Source: Symbiodinium kawagutii
Lineage: Eukaryota > Sar > Dinophyceae > Suessiales > Symbiodiniaceae
Reading direction: 5' to 3'
DNA: 64,000 nt
NCBI GenBank assembly: GCA_009767595.1
Contig: VSDK01009033.1
Span: 242,772-306,771, forward strand
The number at the start of each line of letters is the position of its first letter. The stretch's first letter is position 1. A model generated the notes under the pieces. The model worked only from the letters and a program-made list of their open reading frames with translations, made no database searches and was not told where the DNA came from. Of this stretch, positions 15,336 through 26,479 are shown one piece after another. The translations under genes and the position numbers were made by a program.

Positions 15336-15988
15336 ATGATGATGATGATGATGATGATGATGATGCCGATGATGATGATGATGATGATGATGATGGATGG
15401 TAAATGACGTTTAAGGTTGGTAGTGCTGATGGCAAACAATGATTAATAGTGGTAACTTGCAACAAGAGAAGTGTCGATGATACTTAATGCTTGGTGAATC
15501 CCCATCCCCCTGCAATTGATCACCCAATAATCCTGCTTTGGTATGGAATTGTGACCTGCTTCATAGTCAATGACGCTTAAGTGTAGTAAAACAATGAAAA
15601 ACGTTGAAGGATAGATGATGGCATAAACATGGTATAAATGTGCTAATTATGCTTGGTTGATCAATTGCTGTTTTCTTTGGTACTCGTGAATCCATATGAA
15701 TGGACCACCCCCACAAAAAAAAGCTTGCAATTCAACATCAAATATGGAGGTGTGTAAATATTATGCTAAAAACGACACCTCAGATTTCCCAGTATTAAGC
15801 GATTATGCTGAAACATATGCCGAAAAAATACACAGAAACCTCAGATTTCCCAGCCGTCTTCCGACCCCATGTCATCGACCTCCAGTGCCCTTGCCGTTCG
15901 ACTTGCCATCGGCCTTCTCCTCGTAGAAAGCAGGAAGAGGGCGCAAAGGGATGGAGAATTCGACCACGAAGCCAATGCAGGCGAGCAT
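1579..15988 (-). CDS. Gene 3 (span): helical-repeat protein, putative organellar RNA-binding type
   Basis: About 18 minus-strand exons from an ATG in good context (CCAAAAATGC) to TGA. The N-terminal part is Gly/Lys- then Pro/Ala-rich (exons 1-4). Further on, five exons encode related segments: CDLVEVTTALAAE, VDFMALAQGVAKQ, SDLFAIAHRAAEE, SLAWQLALAEK and GDLFAFAKVTAAEA. This D-x-x-A-x-A-x-x-x-A pattern resembles the helical units of OPR/RAP-type RNA-binding proteins of organelles, known from algae and apicomplexans. No RAP domain is seen at the C-terminus, so the assignment is inference. Exons 1-4 and 5-8 are joined by consistent phases. The joins 4-5, 8-9, between 8918 and 8563, between 6804 and 6540, and the last one remain open. 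Confidence 0.5.
3043..3130 (-). CDS. Gene 3 exon 16: motif copy GDLFAFAKVTAAEA
   Basis: Acceptor TCGCCGCCAG|GAG. Peptide ELSEAS GDLFAFAKVTAAEA ARVQWVCST, high third-position GC. GC donor (ACTG|GCGGCT) leaves phase 1, which does not match the last exon, so a small exon may be missing or the donor differs. Confidence 0.65.
4660..4930. repeat. 13-bp minisatellite (CATCATTGGTTGA)n
   Basis: About 20 imperfect copies of CATCATTGGTTGA with variants TGGTGGA and GGTCGA, in the gene 3 intron between exons 15 and 16. Confidence 0.8.
5284..5320 (-). CDS. Gene 3 small exon 15: motif copy SSLAWQLALAEK
   Basis: Acceptor GGTCTGTAG|C, donor GAGAAA|GTTGGG, 12 codons SSLAWQLALAEK. Carries phase 2 to 0 between neighbours. 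Confidence 0.45.
5697..5804. mobile_element. A-family inverted-repeat element, copy 1
   Basis: Ends read GGTGGTTCTTCAAAATAGGG and GGGGTCCCCC...GAGAAACACC, imperfect inverted repeats. Non-coding, about 108 bp. Confidence 0.55.
6470..6540 (-). CDS. Gene 3 exon 14: motif copy SDLFAIAHRAAEE
   Basis: Peptide LKPWRQSES SDLFAIAHRAAEE T, acceptor GATGGAG|CTC. The end at TC|GCAGGC fits the small exon at 5320; CAG|GCAGCG at 6466 is the alternative. Confidence 0.65.
6640..6772. repeat. Trinucleotide array (GTT/GCT/GTC)n
   Basis: Core (GCT)n at about 6708-6735 flanked by GTT/GTC repeats; gives spurious poly-Gln, poly-Ala and poly-Val frames. Confidence 0.9.
6804..6873 (-). CDS. Gene 3 exon 13: EEVRVGVESVQGLGFQDWSA
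   Basis: Acceptor CCCTGCCAG|GCC. Peptide AG EEVRVGVESVQGLGFQDWSA Q, following LFE of the previous exon. GC donor (CAAG|GCGGCA), though earlier GA/GC sites would fit the next exon better. Another frame (KRSGWGWNPSRALVSKIGRP) is also clean. Confidence 0.45.
6940..6949. other. Assembly gap (10 N)
   Basis: Ten N in the gene 3 intron next to exon 13. Confidence 0.99.
7314..7385 (-). CDS. Gene 3 exon 12: SMPSATRSPAKITKLFE
   Basis: Acceptor CTGGACAG|GCC, donor TTTGAG|GTGCGA. Peptide AHRSHGP SMPSATRSPAKITKLFE, phase 0-0. Two other frames are open in the island. Confidence 0.5.
8480..8563 (-). CDS. Gene 3 exon 11: CRWQVSHASSASEFGSWGKL
   Basis: Acceptor GTGCACCAG|GAG, donor CTGAAG|GTGGAG. EVCVLRA then CRWQVSHASSASEFGSWGKL K has the best codon bias. 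A plus-strand reading (DALLACETCQRHARRTHTSW) with acceptor CCCCCAG is a serious competitor for this island. Confidence 0.5.
8628..8739. repeat. (CAT)n microsatellite, two blocks
   Basis: Blocks separated by ACGTGCT, which recurs after the second block. Confidence 0.95.
8918..8993 (-). CDS. Gene 3 exon 10: AILVLDKEKEQAFRRLRMLL
   Basis: Acceptor GTCAATGAG|GCT. Peptide AILVLDKEKEQAFRRLRMLL SFCAA, an amphipathic helix. A GT donor (GCTG|GTGATG) is shown; a GC donor 18 nt on would instead give phase 0 for the next exon. Confidence 0.65.
9438..9509 (-). CDS. Gene 3 exon 9: motif copy VDFMALAQGVAKQ
   Basis: Acceptor CTCACCAG|GCG, donor AAGCAG|GTGGAC, 24 codons AAPEPSVASGS VDFMALAQGVAKQ, about 80% third-position GC. 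Intron flanks are CCATCAACC-rich left and GGTTGGTGATTGG-rich right. Confidence 0.7.
10000..10065 (-). CDS. Gene 3 exon 8: CKPGDAQLKRLYFSGMVHQP
   Basis: Acceptor AATCGCAG|GA in phase 1, peptide CKPGDAQLKRLYFSGMVHQP R. The acceptor might be earlier (CATGTAG|GT). The listed GA donor leaves phase 1, which does not fit exon 9, so the end is unresolved. Confidence 0.45.
10421..10505 (-). CDS. Gene 3 exon 7: TKNIDMGWKVIIAMKPWKSN
   Basis: Acceptor TTCGCCAAG|AAT, donor CATG|GTGGGA. Peptide NLLVDS then TKNIDMGWKVIIAMKPWKSN RH. Phase 0 to 1 fits both neighbours. Confidence 0.7.
10810..10968 (-). CDS. Gene 3 exon 6: IGQLFLTRVLAVAAGGIHDL
   Basis: Fifty-three codons between AATTCTAG|GAA and ATG|GTAATC: ELVEGDPSLRQ, IGQLFLTRVLAVAAGGIHDL, LAPVKALFPEWEWLFRYVPS. 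Helical, strong bias. A 152-codon plus-strand frame is its antisense shadow. Confidence 0.75.
11420..11590. repeat. 23-bp minisatellite
   Basis: About seven copies of TAACCCTTGCTACCATCTAT TAG. The last copies diverge toward gene 3 exon 5. Confidence 0.8.
11614..11685 (-). CDS. Gene 3 exon 5: VSRSGIQSAMSMGLSEGAAL
   Basis: Acceptor TGGCCACAG|GTG, GA donor AAG|GAAGAT, 24 codons VSRSGIQSAMSMGLSEGAAL WSDK, phase 0-0. Confidence 0.6.
11761..11855. mobile_element. A-family element, copy 2
   Basis: GTGGTTTCGCATTAGGGGAC at the left and CCTATTTTGAGAAACAC at the right, about 95 bp, 75 bp from gene 3 exon 5. Confidence 0.6.
12435..12607 (-). CDS. Gene 3 exon 4: motif copy CDLVEVTTALAAE
   Basis: Acceptor ACCTGAG|C completes a serine codon from exon 3. 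FATEDSAAAPEPASPRLAQ, then VVSPMSSCDLVEVTTALAAE, PRNRPTAQTELLKTLPCC. A GT donor already occurs at 12550 (CAG|GTGGTC), so the exon may be 58 nt, but the following frame is strongly coding-like. A B element ends 10 bp from the acceptor. Confidence 0.65.
12617..12727. mobile_element. B-family inverted-repeat element, copy 1
   Basis: TATGGGTCAATATTAACC left, AGGGTTTTGACCCACAGCCA right, 111 bp. Ends 10 bp from the 3' splice site of gene 3 exon 4. Confidence 0.65.
13136..13340. repeat. (TA)n-rich region
   Basis: Several (TA)8-12 runs linked by ATATGTAAATG-type sequence, in a gene 3 intron. Confidence 0.9.
14398..14506 (-). CDS. Gene 3 exon 3: Ala/Pro-rich
   Basis: Strong acceptor GTCCCCCGCAG|GA, GC donor GGAAG|GCGGGA. 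Peptide PPSSRALAPTPAAPQRRADS, ALRAARTATVSTALG, with over 80% third-position GC. The frame chosen by bias is also the one that fits phase. Confidence 0.7.
15087..15164 (-). CDS. Gene 3 exon 2: GKGPPAPSSALSGKGQDRTR
   Basis: Acceptor GCGCCCAG|GC, donor CATG|GTCAGA. Peptide GKGPPAPSSALSGKGQDRTR GRESH, a low-complexity linker continuing the Gly/Lys run of exon 1. Confidence 0.65.
15273..15394. repeat. (GAT)n microsatellite
   Basis: About 40 GAT units with few interruptions; intron between gene 3 exons 1 and 2. Confidence 0.95.
15880..15988 (-). CDS. Gene 3 exon 1 with ATG: MLACIGFVVEFSIPLRPLPA
   Basis: ATG 29 nt after an AG acceptor, MLACIGFVVEFSIPLRPLPA then FYEEKADGKSNGKGTG, 74% third-position GC. 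Donor GGAG|GTCGAT, phase 1. The start is hydrophobic and could be part of a targeting sequence. Two other open frames here are weaker. Confidence 0.65.
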
Positions 15989-16017
15989 TTTTGGAGATGG
16001 CAAGGGACGTTAACCAG

Positions 16018-16019
16018 CT
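16018..16019 (-). promoter_or_regulatory. Candidate spliced-leader trans-splice acceptor of gene 3
   Basis: AG in CACTACTGTAG|CTGGTT, 29 nt before ATG 15988. No coding frame precedes it, so it would accept a spliced leader rather than an upstream exon. Confidence 0.45.
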
Positions 16020-16042
16020 ACAGTAGTGATATATCCACACCA

Positions 16043-16138
16043 GGATTTCTCAAACTAGGGGTACCCTCAAATCAACCAATATCAAGCATGTAATCGACAC
16101 ACCACTTTTTGGGGGTTCCTCATTTTAAGAAACCACCA
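16043..16138. mobile_element. A-family element, copy 3
   Basis: GGATTTCTCAAACTAGGGGT ... CATTTTAAGAAACCACC. Lies in the gene 2-gene 3 gap. Confidence 0.55.
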
Positions 16139-16600
16139 TATAGCTATGGGTCATAACCATCCAAAAGAAGTAGTGGGCAAACATCCAGAAAGCCTGACTC
16201 TTTCACTCATTCTTGGGGTTTTGGCACACAGCTAGAGTGAGAATGTGTGGCAGTGGTTGACTCAACCATATCCAGTGTGCTGAACACTTTGATTAAGCAT
16301 CTCAATCTGAAACGCATACCATCTTCCTCGTATCGGCTTGTATCCCCTGGTGCATTGCGACACAAATTGTTTATCGCACGTACAACCTTGCAATGAAGTA
16401 GAAGCCACATATGCTCTATCCACGTAAGAGGTAGAAGGGACAAAAACACTTCTGGGAGCGAAAAAGTTGATGGAAATGCCAATGTCCGCTTTGAGGTGAG
16501 TTGTCCTCTCAAATATTTGTGTCCCATCATCATTTAGGTTTTCTTCTTGTTGCTTTCAAACCAAACAAAAGAACCTTAGAGCTGAAAACATTTTTCTTTT

Positions 16601-16743
16601 TCAATCTAAAGAAGGTCTGACAACCAAAACAAAGTCAAGCAAGTCAGCATAGATCCTATCATCAGCTTCGCCGCGCACCTGCAAGCGCACGCGGCAGGAC
16701 ACCACGGCAGATTCAATGAGGTTCTGAACCAAGCTTCGCCAAC
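16601..16743 (-). CDS. Gene 2 terminal exon with TGA stop
   Basis: Acceptor GCGCCAG|GT completes a glycine codon, then 46 codons to [45 protein letters not shown]. Another open frame ([19 protein letters not shown]) covers the upstream half. Confidence 0.6.
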
Positions 16744-19700
16744 CTGGCGCATGAACTCGTTGATCTCGGTCACCCAACGTTGGTTCCCCAAATGCTACTG
16801 CTGGTGCTGGTATGTTAACCTATGACATAATTGGGTCATTTCATAGGAAAATGCAGGTAGATATACATGGAATATCTGGGTAAGGGAGAATTCAGCATTA
16901 CTCTGTGTCAAAAGTCATTGGCAAATGATGGCGATCTGAGACAAGCATTATTAAGAATCAATGGACCATTAAGCATTACAAATGGGTTAACAATTGACAA
17001 TTTGTTGGCGGTTCCTCCTTCAAGTCTTCCCAACGATCCAAGCTGGTGGAAATTGTGACTGAAGACCCTGGGACAGCGCATGGTCGGAATTCGTATTGCC
17101 TATTGACCATGAGGACTGATCAATCATGGTGAAACCGTGTACATGTAAAGACCACTGGCGAGCCATGATATTTACTTCAGGGGTTTCAGTAGCCCTCCCC
17201 AGTGTAACCAGTGATTGTAAAAACATGTGCAAACTAGGTATCACTTAGAGAGAGAGAGAGAAATGCTCTGCACCTGTACATGCATATTATTTTCATATAT
17301 ATATATATACATATATATTTATATATACAGAGAGAGAGAGAGAGTAAAGTATGATGGCTGGAAATAATGAACAATATAAATAGACACATAAGATTCATAG
17401 AATCTAGTATAATCCAGTATGTATGTATAAAACTATGCTTATACTTCTATACATGTTTTCAATGGTCAACTTCAATCATCCTTCTACTTGGTCACCCACG
17501 CAGCCTTCCGGTGGTGGCAAGGCTTCGCATGCCCATCGTTGGGGCAGCGCAACCGATGCCCCGTCATCGTTGCAGGTGTTCAGCAGCCCTAGACCCACGG
17601 TCACGGGACCCAAAAGGATGATGTGCAACCAAGGTGACCAATGAACCTACGAACCGCTACAAGCAGGCCTAGACCCACGGTCACGGGACCCAAAAGGATG
17701 ATGTGCAACCAAGGTGACCAATGAACCTACGAACCGCTACAAGGAATGGATGGTGGCCCATGGTGGCTAGTAATTCATGATAGTTGGTGGCCCATGGTGG
17801 CCCATGGATGGTGTTTGATGATAAGTTGGTTTTAACATGTTTTAACGTTGTGTTTGCTAGTGGCTCATCTATTAAGCAGCAATGGATGATAGTCGTAACC
17901 ACTAAGCAGCAAATAATCTAATAGTGGTTGATGATAGTCAACGGTGCTTGCTAGTGGTTGATTACAGAATTACCTTGTGGATAGTTTCTGTTTCGCCATT
18001 CCAAAACATATAACATATTAGTCAATCAACCAACCATTCCTACTTAGCAAATGCAGGGAATGGTATCCTTCGTAAGTTCAGAGGCGTGGTTTGCTACCAA
18101 CCCACTAGCCAATTTAGCAGCTTCAGCTACATGATTGGTTAGTTGGTTCGTTGGTGAAGGATCCACCAGGGATAGCTCGTTGCAGTTCGTTACAGGTAGT
18201 TGGATAGCAGACTAGTAGGATACCAACCAACCAAGCTCGATATCAACCAAAGCTATTGAACAGCTGACTTTCAGATACCATTGAGCAGAAGCTCTGGGTA
18301 TCGAGGTATGAGTCACACCACTGTCTGGAAGTAACCAACCAATAAATTGTGTCAACCATCCCCAAGAAAGTGATCAACTATTAGTGACTTGAAGTGGGAT
18401 GAATCACTAACCTTTCCATATAAAAATGCGTAGGATGGTAGCCACTTTTTATGTTGTATCAAAAGAAACACGCCGGACATTGGTGATGATATCAAACAGT
18501 TGATCTTGCAAATAAAAACAAGTAATCTTGGAAACAGGAATAACAATTTTCTCTGGACATCAGTTAATGTTGGGACATTGATCCATCGATACTGTGAAGG
18601 TTATCCTGGCCATATTTGCCAACTAAACTTGGGTGACCAATTAAGATTGGAGCTAGTCTTCAACTAGCACAACCTCATTTTGAAAGCCATGCTAACTTCG
18701 GCCAGGCGTTTCAAAAAAAGTTCATTATGATTCAAATGGTTTAAAATGATCAATGATGATCATTGTTTTCTGACTTGTGGTCAATGATTCATATTGATTG
18801 AGATGTTCATTGACAATAAATGATGAATAATAGATTCTTTTTCAGGAATCACTTCTGGCCACCAGATGTCGCTTCCACATCGTGTTGCCTTGCCAAGATT
18901 TTGCTGATTCAAATCAAGACCATCTGATGGTGAGTCATCGGCTTGACAATGTCAAGTGTCCAACGAGTAACCACTTACCTATCCGCTGGTCAACTACCCA
19001 ATTTTTAGCAAAGCCTTGTAGTTTAAACCCATCCATCGATGAACCTCATTAACCTATCTTTAGCAGCAAAGGCTTGAACCACTAGTAGCTAAAGATTGGT
19101 TAACTAGGTTCATCCCTGAACCAATGAACCAATGAACCAATGAACGACCATCCCTAAACAACGACACGAGTAGCACCGCATGGCACCCCCGCTACGAGGC
19201 ACATGCATAGACCTCCGTCAGCTTCTCTTCCGAGGCAACCGCACAGGGATCGCCACACTGCGGCGGATGGGACCCTTTGCTTGGAAAGCCAGTAATTATG
19301 AACCAGTATCCGGTAATTAATGGTTGATGGGTGGTTAATGATGGTTAATTAATGATGGTTAATTAATGATGGTTAATTAAAAATGGTTAATGATGGTTAA
19401 TTTAATTGGTGGTTAATGATGGTTTATGATGATTAATAATGGTCCTTCCTTTGGTGGAGTCTTGTTGGCGTTTCCATCTATGACACCGAAATTCATGGCT
19501 CAACCGCAGCATGCATGGGACCAGATGACACTGGTGCCATTTGGGTCAACCAATCACTACCTGCTGAGGTTGTCGAGGGACCTTGACACAATTTGTTTCC
19601 CCCCCACCAAAATCCTAGCGAAAAAGCCAGTACACCAAGAACTTCCAAGAACTATTTCAAGCCCATCCAAACATTTCATGAGGATGCTTGGTGAGCTTGC

Positions 19701-22700
19701 CAAGCATCATGCGAATACAATCTAGCATATTGTCTGCTCGTCAGCCGGCAATCCTCAAGGTATTCCCAGACTGGGAATACGAGACATGAGTTCAGGTGGT
19801 CGAATTGCAGGGTCCAGTCATTGGAGAGTTCATGACCGAAAATAGGGCTTTCAGCCAACACAAACCAACAAAAAAACATCTTCAACCTCTGGCCCCAGCC
19901 AAATTGAATCTGCTAAATCAGGTTTGTTGGGAGTAATATTTCAGGGTAGGGGATGCATTTAGTTTTTTACAGCCATTATCTGACAGTAATGTGTAGTTCA
20001 ATCAAAGTTGACATCAAGCTAGAACGACACACACACACATAGGATTAGCACACATTCATTTCTGACAATGGTTGATAATGGTTTATCACGGCGCCTATTG
20101 GTTACTAATGTGTAACTCTGGCTAGCTATGGTTGATACTGGTTACTTGCTAATGGTTAAGAATGGTCAACACTGTTCGTTTATAATGGTTAATAACTGCT
20201 TTGTCACTTTGGGCCTCCGACTCTATGTGGCTGATTCGCATCAGCTGGGTCTTTAAGTTAGGGTTGCACACAACAGAAAACGCGTGGACCACCAATGGCT
20301 GATACTGAGAACTTGCGGCGATTGTGTAATCTACATCGAATTTCAATTTGATCAGACAGAAAATGTACCATGTGATCACCAAATATCTAAGATTGATGGT
20401 TACCAGCTGCAAAAAACCACCATATTCCCCATGATTCTTGGCCAGTGCAACGAAATAACCATCAATTCACCATATCATAGCATTAGTTCCCGTGATTGAT
20501 TCTTGTTTAAGATCTTTGAGCCGACAAACATCAATGAACCATCAGTAGAAGGGACTGATATCAATAACTTGCTTAACCATCAACTAACCAACAATTAACC
20601 ATCAATTAACCACCAATTAACCACCATATTCCAACTTACTTCACCATATCCACCCTTCAGTTCCACCCTTCCACCACCGTTCATCGCTGTGTTCGCGCCT
20701 CCAGGGTGAACACGTCTAAGGTGCTTCGGATCCACTTCCGTAGGAAGTTCTCCTTGGAGGTGCGGAGATCTGCCCAGTTGGAGTTTCAGAGCCATGAAAC
20801 AATGGTGACTGGTGGTTAAACATAGTCGTTAAATGATTTAATGACTAATGGTTCAATGGTTAATGGTTAATGGCTATTGATTAATGGTTATTGATTAACA
20901 ATAGTTGGTTAATGGTGAATGGTTCATGGTGAAGGTGAATGGGTTTATGGTGAAGAGTAGCTGTTTATGGTTGAACAGCTGGATGACTGGATCGAACAGA
21001 ACACAGCAGCTGTTTGTGGTTGAACAAACTGTTTATGGTCGAACAGCTGGATGGTGAAGAAACAATAGAAGTGATGGATGAACATCCAACTGGGTAATAT
21101 ACTTCCAACTTCCATGGTAACATCCTAGTTGGTGATGATGAATCACCAGCTGTTTAGGCTTGAATCCACTGTTTTATCAGCCAACAGAAAAAACTGTTTA
21201 TGGTTGAACAAGCTGTTTATGGTTGAACAGCTGGATGGTGAATCACCAGCTGTTTCTGCTTGAGCTGGGCGTGGTTTATTATGATGTGGAAAATAATCAC
21301 GATCGGGACCACTAAAGCCATCAAGAAAAAACTTGAATGGCTCAGAAGATTAGAGGCACGTCGTGCATCAGCAAACATTCCATTGTGCAACGATGCAAGC
21401 TATAACTAGAAGGACATGAGTGTGTGGTCATATGTGTGCCTGTACGCATCTACATAGATAATGATATGCAGATTTAGAAAGTGCATGTGTATATATATAT
21501 ATACAGATGTATACATGTATTCTACATGTGCGCATGTCTGTGTAGCCATAAGTTTGTGTGTGTGTGTGTGTGCGCGTGAATGTTGGATGCCAAAACACTA
21601 CATCAACCAACATGAGAAAACCAACGTCATGCGCCGTTATAACTTGGCTGGTGAAGCGCAGCAGCTTTGCAGAAACAACTCGCTCCCCTAACATGGGCGA
21701 AGATCAGGTTCTCTGAAACATACGTGTCAGTCAGCCTGTCTATCTGTCCATCCATATATCTACCCATCTACCCATCCATCCACTTATTTATCCATCCATC
21801 CATCCATCCATTCATCCATCCACCCATCCATCCATCCATCCATCCATCCATCCATCCTCCTATCTTGTTCTCCATGTTTCCATCAATTGGTTTCCTCAGG
21901 TGTTTTTTCACAATTGTGACACGGCTTGGTGCGACTAGATTAGCAGGACAAGTCATCGAATACATACTATATCATACTGTAAACGTTGCTTGTCGCATTC
22001 ATTCACTCACTATAGAAATGATATATTATAGATTGATTTTACGTGACGGAATATCGTACGTCGGGACGCATTCATCTTCATGGCTATGACATGAATGTTC
22101 ACAACACAAATCCACAAACATAACGGTGTTCCTCAAGCCCCAATATTCATCCGTTTTTAACCATTCATAGTAAGAAAGCAACTATTAAATATTAGTTGTG
22201 AAACCATTTTTGCTGGTTATCCCCTATTACCAACCATTCATAGTAAGAAAGCAACCATCTCCATCATCAAGTTTTTCTTCTATGAAAAACACGTGACGTT
22301 TTCGGCTTCACGGAGAACGAGTTCACTGCTGGAGGAAGCACGGCGCGTCCCGTCGTCCAAGACTCAGCTCGTTCGGTACCAGAGCCTGGTGCTTGGCAGA
22401 GGGGGAACCAGTCCATGGTCCAATCCGTCGTCCATGTCTTTGGCATGTCCAGCCTGAGCATGAACAAATAACAGTAGGGAAAACAATGGGTAATTAATGA
22501 CGGTATATTGGTACACCAGGGTTAAATACAGGGTTTTGACCCCTGTATGAAACTTGTTGGCATCTCTTGGTTCTTAATACAATATCTGACCTGTAGATAC
22601 TCGACATCCCACAACCGGCTACAGTAGCACGCTTTGAAGCCCTTCGACATCTATCTCACCGATGTTGTCATTCAATCAAGAACTCGTCACAAGAGATACT

Positions 22701-25700
22701 AGGAAATTGTGGTCAAAGTATTGGCTGGGACTAGAATGTACGACTGTAGCTGGTAAATACATCTTTTGACCAAACAACTGTCATCCTTGTTAAAGCAAAT
22801 ATTACATACTCCAAATTTTTAATTGGCAATGGCTCTGCATTATTTGGCTAGAAATAGACTATCAAGTCATATGATGTACAACAATAAATTGGTCAAATAC
22901 TTGGTTGCCAGAGTCTTGTACCTAGTAAGTGCCAACCCCAACACAAATACGCAATAGACCACTTCGAACCCAATTGGATGTTCACAGCCTGCCGGAGCAG
23001 GGAGATGAAGGCTGTCCACGTGTCCACCAGACTTGGCACTTCTTTTGTTGCAAAGTCATTGCAGGGTAGTGGTGGGTACTCACGACCTATGGACACCCCC
23101 TTGGCACGCATCAGGCGTGCCGTTTTGCGACGCACATCAACCAGCTTTCAACTCCACCTTCGTCATGGCCAGTGAGGGCGCTGTATCTGCCAGTCTCAAT
23201 GGCGTAGGTGGCAGTCTTCCGGGTCTTTTGCCCATCAAACAGCGGCCTGAAGCGATCTTCTGATGCCGACCGCGAGTGGGGGAAGTCACCCTTTGTCACA
23301 AATTGTTGTGAGTGTACCGCCATGCGATTCGTTGCATTTCGGGATTTTGAAAATCCTTCACTTGAAATGAGGAAGTATTGTCCAAGATGGGAAACCTAAG
23401 ATGCGCGCTACTCCTGTGATGGCCATTGGATCTTTCATGCAGCTGGCACAAGTTGATTTTGTTCATGTCTACCCTCTGTGCCAAGGAAAACAGGTAGATG
23501 TTTAGAATTACACGTAAAAAAGATGTATATGCATACGCACATACATGTATGCTATATATGTAGATACATATATTCTGTGAAGAAATATATGAGCGGTTGA
23601 CTTTATTTATTGTTCGTTACAATTACAAAGATTTTCGGGAAGTTCCTGACTCGTTTTCCAGTCCCGTGCCAGTTTTTACAAATAGACTCGTTTTCCAACG
23701 GCGCAGCTGCTTTTGCATGTTAAATGCCTAACTCGTTCTCGGGAAGTTCCTGACTCGTTTTCCATGCGAATTCTGGATATTTGTGCAATTCCCACTTCCG
23801 CCCGAATATGAAACTATTTATAGCAAATAAAAGCTGTTGCTCATATATTGTATACTTGCAATTATCATATCATAGATTTGCAACATGCACAACAAAAATG
23901 AAGAAGAAATACACAAAAGCACGTGAAAACGAACAGCCCCTTCTCAACCTACATGATCCATCATGATCCGATGTTTTCCGAAAAACATTCTTGACATTGT
24001 CCTTTGCATTGGCAACACTTAGATCTTTGCGTTCACCCTGTAGCACACCGGAGCTATCGCAAGACTCTCAGGTTTGCAGGGACACTCCCAGGTATAGCAG
24101 GGAAGCCGCTGTCCTGTTTTTTCCATGCTTGGAGAACTTCATGAAATCAAAGAAATATTGAAGGGTTCAGCTAAGGCAAAGATGCGGATCCAAAGATCTG
24201 AGGAATGTGTACACCATGTCCCTGGGTGACCCCAATGACCAAGGGGTTGTCCAAGCACCATCCTCCAGTACGGCTCAATCACAAAGGGTTGGTACCAGTG
24301 ATTCAGCCCTAATGATTAATTTGGACTTTTCTAGATTCTGAAAATTACATATCCCACCGGCAAACACACCACTTCTTCCGCGTGTTATACATCTATTCCT
24401 GCAGGTTTGAAAGGGAGCATCTTGTGCATATTGTGCAAGTACCATCAATGATCCTGCACCATCAATGATCCTGCGTCTTACCTGGTGTGCTCCTTCAAAC
24501 AACTGATCTGGCAAAATTCTATCATATTTTTCCAGCCAAAGCAAAATGGTGAATGCAAGTGAATAATTCTAGATAAGTGCCTGCCCCTTTTGCAGCTTGA
24601 CACCTTCGTAGTCAAATGCATGGCACATTCACCTTCACGTCGGCCTTCTTTTTGCTATCTTAGAGTGCTGCATTTTTATTTCTGGGAAAAAACATGTAAA
24701 CAAATGCACATAAATGCACACATGCCAAACATGAAGACATCTTGCGCTGTCCATCCAACAGTGTCCAGCTTTCCAACCGACGCCTTCCCTCTGGGAGCGG
24801 CTGGAAACCAACGACTGGGTGAGAGGGGACCCTGAGACCCATCGACCCAGGAGACCTCGCCAACTCCCAGATCTGTGGCAGGAAGATCTTCCTGAGGACC
24901 ACTGGGCGTTTCGGGCAATCCTTCAGCCTGTCATGACCGGAATATCTTTCAATTAAGAAGCCAGATGTTATATCAAGGGGCAGGACATTGAACAGAAGCC
25001 AGATTGTACAATCTTGATCTGATTGATCAAGTTTCAGCTTGATCTAAACTCTTGGATTGTACAAATTGTAACTCTTGGATATGCCAGCTGTCACTACGGT
25101 AAAACATTAGTGCATGGAAGTAGTTCGAAGCATCTTAGCCCCGTGTCAGTGGATGATGGGAAGCATTTTGTAGCATTTTGGAAGGCACTAGCAAGAAACA
25201 CCAACCAGAACCCTTTCACCAACCATTTGCGAGCGACGATACACTTGCGGATGGCTAAGTTGGCAACACCCATCCCATGCCAAACTATGCACTAAGCTAT
25301 GCAGCAGCAATTTACAATGTCATGCCCCGAACTGTCAGGTAAATCGACATACATTCGGATTCGGTGTGTGTACATATTTCTATGCATGTTTTTATACATG
25401 TATATACTGGAAGCATGTGGAAATACGATCGCGCATGTGGAATATACATCCCTACACTGAAAAAACATGTCTATAAATATGTTAAATATATACATATACA
25501 TACATATCGAGTATCATTTGTCTATACTCAAGCTATCTCAAGCTTATGTTTGCCTATATGGGCGTTTCTCAAAATAGGGACTCCCCAAATCATCCTATAT
25601 TAACCATTTATGGTAATAAACCAACCATTCTTGGGGTCCCCCGTTGCAAAAAGACACCATCTATATCGCCATCTACCTATCATGGGGTGCCAAGTTGCTC

Positions 25701-26442
25701 TTCCTTGGCTATGTCATGGTTTTCGCAAATGAACCTCCGAGGCTGGAGACAAAAGCAGTTGGAGTTGTCGGAATGGTCTCATGGGAATTATGGTCATGTG
25801 GCTTTTGTCTGGGTAATCAGTTGTTCACACCACACTGTTTCTTTTGATATTACCCAATTTATTGGAACATTCCCCGTCCATTGTGGTAAATATGGCTGGG
25901 TCATCAGTGAACATGTGCAATGACTCCGCCGTCTCAATTCCATCCAAGAATCAGCTGCCTGACAGCCAACTTTCCTATGAAACCGTTAACACCTTGGCCT
26001 CGTTGATGCTTCAGCCGATCATGGCAATGAATAATCCTAGCTAACGCTATGAATTGATGGTTTACAGTAAGCATATGGGCTAACATGGAAAATATGGATG
26101 ATAACAATGATAGCACAAGTGCTTATCCTCTTAGACAACTACAGAAAAATCCTGCTCGCCAATGCAACAGTGATAGTCATGAATGATATGATTACAATAG
26201 GCCAAAGGATATGACAAGTGTAGTGGTTTTCATATCATGATAGCCTATCAGTTTCGCATATGTTGGGCAATGTTATGATCAACACAGGCTACACTATATT
26301 GACAATAGGCAACAAGCCAAATGGTTAGGCCATAGTCTTTGTCAAGTATATTATAGTTGGTGGCCAAATTAGTGGTTCATGATTGTGGAAGAAAATGGTT
26401 AGGCCCCAGATTTTGTCAATTATATAGTTGTTAATCTTTACG

Positions 26443-26479
<37 letters not shown>

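Larger units (their letters stand above)
16018..16600. other. Intergenic region between genes 2 and 3
   Basis: 583 bp from the gene 2 stop to the gene 3 trans-splice AG. It contains one A-family element (16043-16138). No convincing exon; short frames on both strands look random. Confidence 0.5.
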
